A program made the translations under genes and the position numbers. Below are positions 56,545 to 64,000 of a stretch of 64,000 bases of DNA, in pieces. The notes under the pieces were generated by a model, which worked only from the letters and a program-made list of their open reading frames with translations, had not been told where the DNA came from and did no database searches. The DNA comes from Hyperoodon ampullatus (Eukaryota > Chordata > Mammalia > Artiodactyla > Ziphiidae). Each line of letters starts with the position of its first letter. The stretch's first letter is position 1. The DNA is taken from contig OX457056.1 in NCBI GenBank assembly GCA_949752795.1, positions 179,204,428 through 179,268,427 of the forward strand. Reading direction: 5' to 3'.

Positions 56545-57309
56545 TAAGGAGCTCACAGTCTAGTGGTAGATTGAGATAATTAAGGAAGAAATTACCACCC
56601 AGTTTGATGTGAGCTGTGATAGAGATAAACGAGGATACTATAATAGCATGGAGGAGGAACATCCAACTAGCTTGGTATTAAGGAAAATTTCTCTAAATAG
56701 TTATATTCTTAAATGGGAATGGAAAGAAAAATAGAAATAGGATAAAACAGGACAATTTTGAAAGGTTATCAGGAAATACTAATGCCCCTATAGACAATGG
56801 TCATCATGTACCTAAAGTAGCACCAAATTTCAGGTTTGTCTAATGTTCACTAGTAATATTCAATAGTCCCAAAGCAAGATAAATGAAGGCAGATGTTTGT
56901 ATTTATCCAGCCTCATGGAATCATTTAGGGACAGAGGGAGAAAGGAGATGAGGGTATTGGCCAGAATGCTCTATATAAAAAAAGGTGAATTGATATGGGA
57001 GAATATAGAAAAGCAAAGATCTGTTGTCTTAACAAACTGAAAGATTAAATGAAGGGCCTAAATTACAGAAGGCATAGAAGTTTAAGTTCAGAGAGTAGTA
57101 AGATCCAGAAATGGGAAGATCCCAGGTGCAAAGATGTCAGATGGCTATTTCTGCATGTGACCAGGAGGGAAAGCAGGTATTAGGGTAAAGCAAAGACTGT
57201 GGATCAGGTGGCCAAGTCACTCAAATTGTGTAAGTGACTAAGCAGATGGTGAAAAGAGGGCAGGGGAAAGTTTTATTGCTGGGCATCATAAGCCTCAAAC
57301 AATAACCAT
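56545..57309. other. AT-rich sequence, possible ancient repeat at 56545-56640
   Basis: 'ggagctcacagtctagtggtagattgagataattaagg' recalls the unnamed repeat mentioned at 34040-34230. Otherwise nothing. Confidence 0.35.
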
Positions 57310-57500
57310 TATAACTGCTAACATTTATTAAGCATTTTCTGTGAGCCAGGAACTAATACATATATAATATTAACTTAATCCTCAAAATGTCCCTATGGGG
57401 GATATACTGCTCTTCTCCCCAGTTTACAAATGAGCACTGAAAGGTCAAATAAACTTTCAGTAAGCAGTACAGCAGAATTTTCTTCCAGGCCATCTGACTG
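57310..57500 (-). mobile_element. MIR SINE, antisense
   Basis: 'gctaacatttattaagcattttctgtgagccagg', 'ttaatcctcaaaatgtccctatggggg' and 'cagtttacaaatgagcactgaaaggtc'. Antisense order. Confidence 0.75.
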
Positions 57501-58544
57501 TTTGTTGTGCACATTTAACCCCTGCTGTAAATGAGAGGCCGGGTTTAAGTGAGTGTAGAGTGATAGTTAGAAGAGGTGCCTAGGAGGAAAAGGATGAAGA
57601 AGCTGACTTCCTACTTTAAAATAAGCATCTGCTAAAAAGGATTACCAGAAATCAGTGTCTATAGGGGATATGGAATCTTAGTTTTATCGGGTAGAGGGAA
57701 GATTCAGTCAGAATGATGATGGCATGTGCTGATTTAACATTTAATGAGATCTTAAAGGCCCCAGAGTTTGAGGAAGGACAACAGTGCAAAGGTGGATTTT
57801 GGAAACAGAGGAACTCTAAAATAACATGGGGTTAAGGAAAAGCTTGTGTTTTACGACAGAATAAAGAGTAGCGTGGACATGAGGCAGGACGGTTGGCTAT
57901 TTTTAAGATTTCACATAAGACAACTTGGATGGTCAAGATCTTCAGGAAGCTTTCTGGACCCACTATCTACCTGCAAGCTCGGGAAGATAATCTATTTGTT
58001 TTTCAACAGTACTACACTATTTATTTTCTGTTGCATCCCTCTCTCTAATGAAACTGTTGTTTACATTAAACTACAAACTCCTTAAGGGCATACTGCCTAC
58101 CTTCTTTTCATTTGCTCTGCCTGTGTTCAATGAAGAATCTGAGTTTTTCTTTCAACCAGTGGTGTGCCTGAGCTATAGTCACCATACCAAGTACCTCTTG
58201 ATACTCAAGAGGGATCTCAGGGTATCTTCGGCAGGATTTCTGTCACTTATGAGTCAATAGGAAGGGCCAATTATTCCCTGAGTAATTTCCAAACCTAAGA
58301 TTACGAACCCTCACAGTTCATCTACTTGAAATTAGTCTTCATAGATAAAAGTATAACATCAATTATGAATAAATATTAATTTAGAAAATGCAAACCCAGG
58401 GACTCTCCTTTATTTATTAAAAGAGATAAAATATTTTTACATGACAATGAAAATGTAGGTTTTTGTGTTTTGTTACATACATAAATATTGTATTCTATAT
58501 CTCATTTTGTTTGAATAATATGACTCACAGAAACAGCAGTATTC
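57501..58544. other. unique AT-rich sequence
   Basis: No gene or confident repeat. Confidence 0.45.
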
Positions 58545-58830
58545 AGAAAGCAATGATATGTTATATTCAAAGAAATGAAGGAAAACAATGGTCAAACTAA
58601 AAGTCTATACTCAGAAAAAGTACTCACTAATAAAGAAGGTAAAATAAAAATATTCTGAGAAAAATAAAAACTAAAAATATGTCTCTAAGAAATCTTTAAA
58701 AACAAGATTAAAGAAAATCATTTTGGCAGATTAAAAAAAATGATCCAGGAGGGAAGAGAGGTGCCGAAACAAATGCAGAGTAATGAAAAAGAAAATATGT
58801 AGGTAAAATAAGTGCACTTTTATATTGACT
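58545..58830 (+). mobile_element. possible old L1 fragment
   Basis: A-rich text ('caaagaaatgaaggaaaacaatggtcaaac', 'aaaagtctatactcagaaaaag') resembles decayed L1 ORF1 surroundings in sense. It directly abuts the antisense L1 that follows. Confidence 0.4.
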
Positions 58831-58837
58831 ATATAAA

Positions 58838-61155
58838 AACCATAAGAGGGGTTGTGAAATGGCATCTTATAGTGATTTTGATTTGCATTTTCCTGGTAAC
58901 TAATGATGTCAAGAATCTTTTCAGGTACTTATTGGCCATTTGTATATCTTCTTTAGAGAAATATTTATTCAGATCCTTGTCCATTTTTTAATTGGGATAT
59001 TTACTTTTTGTTGAATCGTAAAAGTTCTTTATATATTCTAGATATTAAATCCTTATCTTATCTAACCCTTATCTTATTATGATTTCCCAATATTTTCTCC
59101 CATTTGGGGGTTGTCTTTTCACTTTCTTGATACTATCCTTTCATTCAAAAAGGTTTTTAATTTTAATGAAGTCCAATATATATATTTGTTCTCTTGTCAC
59201 TCATGCTTTGAGTGTCATATCTAAGAACAATTGCCTAATCCAAGACTGCGAAGAGTTATACCTGTTTACTTGTAAGAATTTTATATGTTTAGCTTTTATA
59301 TTTTGGTCTTTGATCCATTTCAAGTTACTTTTTTATATGGTGTAAGGTAGTAGTCCAACTTTATTCTTTTGCGTGCAGTTATTGAGTTGGCCCAGCATCA
59401 TTTGTTAAAAACAAAACAAACAACTGTCCTTTTCCCCATTAAATTGTCTTGGCAGCCTTATTGAAAATCAATTGACCACTAATATATGTGATTATTTATG
59501 GACTCCAAATTCTATTCCATGGGTCTACATGTCTATCTTTGTATTAGTATCACCAGAGAGACTTGATTACCATAGATTCGTAGTAAGTTTTGAAATTCAG
59601 AAATATGAGTCTTCCAACTTTGCTCACCACGGTCAAGATTATTTTGACTATTCTGGTCTCTTGCATTTCCATATGAATTTTAGGGTCATCTTGTTAATTT
59701 CTGCAAAGAGAGGCAGTTGGAATGTTGATAGGGATGATACTGACTCTAGATAAATTTGAGGAGTATTTCCATTTTAATGATATTAAATCTTCTAATCTAT
59801 GAACAAAGGATGCCTTTCCATTTATTTAAGTCTTTTTCATTTTTTTTGTGGGGGGGGGGAGGTGGCAATATTTTGTAATATTTTTTTTTCTTGGCAGTGC
59901 CATGGGGCTTTCCGGATCTTAGTTCCCTGACCAGGGATCGAAACCAGGCCCATGTCAGTGAAAGCATGGAGTCCTAACCACTGGACCGCCAGGGAATTCT
60001 CAATATTTTGTAGTTTTAAGTGTACTAGTTTTACTCTTCTTTGTTAAATTTAATCCTATTATTTAATATTTGTGATACTCTTGTAAATGGAATTGCTTTC
60101 TTAATTTCATTTTTGGATTGTTATTTCCTACCATATAGGAATACAACTGATATTTATGTATTGACTTTCTATCCTACAATTTTGCTGAACTTGTTTATTA
60201 GTTCTAATAGGCATTTTTCATTGATTGTTTAGAGGTTTCTACATTTAAGACCATTTCATCAACAAAGATAGTTTTACTTCTTCCTTTCCAATTCGGATGC
60301 CATTTATTTAACCTTGCTAGAACCGTTAATATAATGATGAACAGAAGTAGCAAGAACATCCTTGCTTGCTCGTGATTTCACAAGGAGAGCTTTCAGTCTT
60401 TCACTATTAAGTGTGATGTTCACCATTGGTTTTTCACAAATAACTTTTATCAGGTGGAGTTAATTCCCTTCTGTTCCTAGTTTGCTATATGTTTTTATGA
60501 TGGAAGGGTGTTGCATTTTTTCAAATGCTTTTTATGCTTCTTTTGAGATGAGCTTGTGTTTTTTCACTTTCATTCTATTAGTATGGTGTATTACATTGAT
60601 TTATTTGCGTATTTGAACCAACCTTGAATTTTCTGGGTTAAATGCCATTTGGTCATGGTGTACAATCCTTTTTAATATGCTGCTGGATTCAGTTTGCTAG
60701 TATTTTTAAAGAGGATTTTTACATATTTGTAAGGGATAGTATTCTTTACTTTGTTTTCTTGTATATATTTTATGATTTTGCTCTCAGGGCAATGCTGGCC
60801 TCATATAAGAAGTTAGGAAGTGTAACTTCCTCTTCTATTTTTATGAAGAGTTTGTGAAAAACTGGTATTAATTCATCTTTAAATGTTTGATAAAATTCAC
60901 CAGTGAAGCCATGTGGTCCTAGGCTTTTCTTTGTGGTGAATTTTTTTGATTTCTAATTCAATCTCTTATTTTTAATCTATTTAGATTGTCTATTTTGTCT
61001 TGAATCAATTTTGATCATTTGTGTCTTTCTGGGAATTTGTCTACTTCACCTAGGTTATCTAATTTGTTGGCATACAATAGTTTCTTTACAATCCCTTTTT
61101 TCTGTAAGGTTGTTAATAATGTCCCCTCTTTCATAGTAATGTTCCCTTTTTCATG
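58838..61155 (-). mobile_element. old L1 (L1M-type) ORF2 region, antisense
   Basis: About 2.2 kb of antisense ORF2 text in order, from 'gattttgatttgcattttcctggtaactaatgatgtc' and 'ctcccatttgggggttgtc' through 'gttattgagttggcccagcatcatttgttaaaaac' to 'agtgaagccatgtggtcctagg' and 'gggaatttgtctacttcacctaggttatc'. Too degraded for an open frame. Interrupted by a SINE at 59881-60000. Confidence 0.9.
59881..60000 (-). mobile_element. short CHR/tRNA-type SINE, antisense, nested in L1
   Basis: T-rich start then 'gatcttagttccctgaccagggatcg' and 'ccactggaccgccagggaattc', the reverse of the tRNA-derived head. The duplication caatattttgta lies at 59866-59877 and 60001-60012. Confidence 0.88.
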
Positions 61156-61436
61156 GATGTATTAAAAGGTCATAAGAGCCAGCCTGAAGGGCTCCTATTA
61201 GCCAATTGTCAGACAAATTGAGCACCAAATATTTAAATGGAGTAAGAAATCATGAGGCATACTAATATAACTAAATAAATGAATAAATGAATAAATATGG
61301 GAGAATGGGAACTCTTCCTTACAGGAGCATGCCAACTAACTATAGAGGGATGATAAAGTTAGAAAATCTTCATTGATCCTAAACCAGTGATTTAACACTT
61401 AATGGGGAAAAGTATATTTATATGGTCTCAAAGTAT
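61156..61436. other. AT-rich sequence
   Basis: Nothing recognised with confidence. An (AATA)n-like patch near 61270-61300. Confidence 0.4.
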
Positions 61437-61452
61437 CTCCCCACAAATTATT

Positions 61453-61670
61453 ATTATTATTATTATCTTTTTTTTTTTGCAGTATGCGGGCCTCTCACTG
61501 TTGTGGCCTCTCCCGTTGGCAGAGCACAGGCTCCGGACGCGCAGGCTCAGCGGCCGTGGCTCATGGGCCCAGCCACTCCGCGGCATGTGCGATCTTCCCG
61601 GACCAGGGCACGAACCCGTGTCCCCTGCATCGGCAGGCGGACTCTCAACCACTGCACCACCAGGGAAGCC
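61453..61670 (-). mobile_element. CHR-type cetacean SINE, antisense
   Basis: Starts with (ATT)n and T11, then 'gcagtatgcgggcctctcac', and ends 'gcaccaccagggaagcc'. A perfect 16-bp duplication ctccccacaaattatt lies at 61437-61452 and 61671-61686. The (ATT)n is probably a microsatellite born in the A-tail. Confidence 0.95.
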
Positions 61671-61689
61671 CTCCCCACAAATTATTTAT

Positions 61690-62060
61690 TATAAGAGGGG
61701 AAAATAGTAATTTCACAGTGGAGAAGCCTGGTAAACACTATATTACCAAGCGATCAAAGTTAATATCACTAATACTGAGGATATGAGGAATTATGTGATT
61801 CTTGATTTGCTACATTGAAGAGAATACAACACTCCTGTTCTATTATTTCCAAACAACAAAAACAGGAATATGAAAATAACCACAAGGAGACATCCAACAA
61901 ACACAAACTGATAGGCATTCTACAATGGGCATGGACTCTTCAAAAACATCAAGGTCAACAAACATGAAGAAAACCTCAGGAACTATTCCATATTAAAGCA
62001 GAATGAAGATTCACTGCAAGGTCTTCAATTACATACTGGACTAGAGAAGAAAACTATACA
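61690..62060 (+). mobile_element. probable ancient repeat, likely old L1 3'UTR
   Basis: 'cctggtaaacactatattaccaagcgatcaaagttaatatcac' and 'caaacacaaactgataggcattctacaatggg' recall a common old mammalian repeat that I cannot name precisely. Confidence 0.45.
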
Positions 62061-62084
62061 AAGTTTATTGTGGAACAAGTGAAC

Positions 62085-62225
62085 ATGTCACTTAACCATT
62101 CTGTGTCTCATTTTCCTCAACTGCCAAATGGGGGTAAACCTATGCTTCTCCTAAAGCTGTTAGTGTATGAAGTGAGTTATCATTGTAAAATATACATTCA
62201 GACACCATAAATGTTTAATATATGC
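62085..62225 (+). mobile_element. MIR SINE fragment
   Basis: 'tcacttaaccattctgtgtctcattttcctcaactgccaaatgggggtaaacc' is the MIR central region. Confidence 0.7.
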
Positions 62226-62646
62226 TTACTGAAATTTTCCTTATCTTCTATAACCCTCTTATTCCACTCCATGATTTACTTTTACCTAGTGGTTAGGTTC
62301 ATCCTGCCAATTTAATCTATATTTACCACTTAATTATAGCCTTAGGGTCACTTTTGCAACTGTCCTACCAGTCTCAGGTTGTAACAACTTTGCTTCTGGC
62401 TTTTCCTTCTAGATATTACCACAAGATGTGCAGCTCTGATACCACTGTTTCCAAATTGATCCAGATCCTCGGGCTATACCTTTTGATAATATTAGAATTG
62501 TATCTCCCTCTCCTACCTACCTAGAGTGTGTGTGTGTCTGAGTGTGTTTGTGTGCATGCACACATTCAAGACGTCTGATATTAGGCAAATTTGTTCTCAA
62601 ATGTCAAATGTCACTTTCTCATTAATATCCTTTCAAACTACATTTA
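62226..62646. other. unique sequence
   Basis: Nothing recognised; a short GT-rich patch at 62527-62555. Confidence 0.45.
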
Positions 62647-62772
62647 TTATGATGATTTTTATTTTATTTTTTTTGGCCGTGAGGATCTTAGTTCCCCGAC
62701 CAGGGATCAAACCCCGGCCCATGGCAGTGAAGGAGCTGAGTCCTAACCACTGGACTGCCAGGGAATTCCCCC
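62647..62772 (-). mobile_element. short CHR/tRNA-type SINE, antisense
   Basis: T-rich start, then 'ggccgtgaggatcttagttccccgaccagggatcaaacccc' and 'ccactggactgccagggaattcccc'. The duplication tcaaactacattta (62633-62646) and tcaaactgcattta (62773-62786) has one mismatch. Confidence 0.9.
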
Positions 62773-62849
62773 TCAAACTGCATTTAAAAAGGCAATCCGC
62801 TACCACCTAGCAACCTCTAGCCATTTTAATTTTTCTTTATTTTCCCTCA

Positions 62850-63045
62850 TAGTACTTTTCACACTTCAACATACTATATGTGTTTACTTGTTTGTTTGGG
62901 GTATTTTCTGTCTCCTTTCGCTGGAATGTAACCTCTGTGAAGGCAAGCTATTTCGGCTGTATTTTCACTGATATATCTTCAGCATCTACAATAGTGCCTG
63001 ACGCTTGATAGATACCTGATAGTATTTGTGAATAAATGAAATTTT
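62850..63045 (+). mobile_element. L2 LINE 3' end
   Basis: 'catactatatgtgtttacttg', 'gtctcctttcgctggaatgtaacctctgtgaaggcaag', 'atctacaatagtgcctgacgc' and 'gtgaataaatga' follow the L2 3' terminus. It begins just after the SINE insertion. Confidence 0.8.
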
Positions 63046-64000
63046 CTCATTTGCTGGGCAGGTGCACTTGTGCTGCCTTTGATGGAAACTGAGAGCCATC
63101 CATACAGCAGCCACTGTGGGAACCCATGTTCCTTCATTGTGCTGAACAGTATTTCTCAAACTGGGCTTCACAAATAAAAACTCAGAATTTCATGTGGAAT
63201 TTAAAAGACTTGGCAAAAATTCTTTAAGGTCTTATTTGAGACAAAGAATTATAGATATAACAACAAACATTTGGGACTATGAGGAATATAAGGAAATGAA
63301 ACATGCCAGAGGAGTTTCTGTCTTACGAAACTGGATTTGCTTGTTACCAAGAAAAAAGGGACCACAAGACAGTCTCCATTCTGATGCCAGGAACAAAAGG
63401 GAAATAGCAAGTAAAGCGATTTTAAATGTGGGTGGTAGTCAGTGAGGGGAAGCAGGAAGTCTCAAATTAGACCTGAAGATTGATGTAGGGTGCCACCACA
63501 ACAACTTTCTAAATATTTCAAAATGAGCAATCTCTTCAATGCTTACTTGGAAAGAAAAGTATGAAGAGCTGATTGTTTTTCAGGATAAGGAAACTCTCAT
63601 TCATAATCTCACAATTAAACTCTTGTTGGGAGATTTCTCCCATTGCAGGGAGGTTCATGTATCATACATACACCACACAATTGGAACAGACTCACTAGAA
63701 GGATTGACATTCTGGTGATGCTTACACCAAGAATATTTATCCTTCCACCCACCCCCATTTTCTACTTTATCTACAAGCCTCTGGAGAGCATTAGGCCCCC
63801 ATTCTAATCTTTGATTTACAACAGCAGTATGACTCTAAATTAAACTCTGTACTGTGGTCCAGGAAAAAAAAATACTGGAAATATGAGAAACTTCCTTGTG
63901 TTTTCGAAGTCTTGGTGCGTGGGGCAGACACTGTGATTCTTACGTGATCATGTGAGCTGTTCACAAATGTGGAGAATAACAGGTTTAAAAATGGATAACT
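63046..64000. other. unique sequence, nothing recognised
   Basis: No gene or repeat I can defend to the end of the window. Confidence 0.5.

Overview
The window is nuclear DNA from a placental mammal, almost certainly a cetacean (whale, dolphin or porpoise). The call rests on several short tRNA-derived SINEs that start 'gggcttccctggtggcgcag' and end in an A-tail (the CHR family of Cetartiodactyla in the form abundant in cetaceans), on L1 subfamilies of cetartiodactyl type, and on mammal-wide fossils (MIR, L2, MaLR LTRs, MER5A, MER20, Tigger1). I see no host protein-coding exon, no tRNA, rRNA or snRNA gene, no CRISPR and nothing prokaryotic. Every long open frame is either L1 or a low-complexity or chance frame, so this looks like intergenic or deep intronic sequence.

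Layout. 1-12.5 kb: mostly unique sequence with scattered MIR, L2 tail, one solitary MaLR LTR with a 5-bp target duplication (7880-8235), MER20 and MER5A. 12.5-25.4 kb: a truncated L1 3' part, AT/GT and purine simple repeats, several MIRs, L2, two MaLR LTRs and an old antisense L1. 25,478-32,992: a full-length 7.5-kb L1 flanked by a perfect 15-bp target duplication. It has a CpG-rich 5'UTR with a three-copy 75/76-bp tandem repeat, then ORF1, ORF2, a 3'UTR and an A-rich tail, and it landed inside an older MIR. 33-46 kb: MIRs, a CHR SINE, a MaLR LTR, an L1 3' end carrying a probable 3' transduction and a nested SINE, and a 1.9-kb antisense retrocopy that split an LTR and carries MER20 and MIR segments. 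46.4-49.1 kb: a MaLR LTR, then an internally deleted L1 with a different 5'UTR. 49-64 kb: old L1 pieces, a Tigger1 remnant, a twin-primed (inverted) L1, CHR SINEs in both orientations, a MaLR LTR, MIRs and an L2 tail.

How the elements work together. The active partner was L1: ORF1p (RNA-binding chaperone) and ORF2p (endonuclease and reverse transcriptase). L1 machinery explains the target duplications and A-tails of the SINEs, of the retrocopy and of L1 itself. None of the L1 copies here can encode intact ORF2p. The main points of interest are mechanistic: ORF1 and ORF2 lie in one uninterrupted frame, a perfect hairpin has been inserted into ORF1, the two recent L1 copies share their ORF2 but not their 5'UTR, and there are candidate 3' transduction, twin-priming and nearly tail-only insertion events. 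No new gene system was found.
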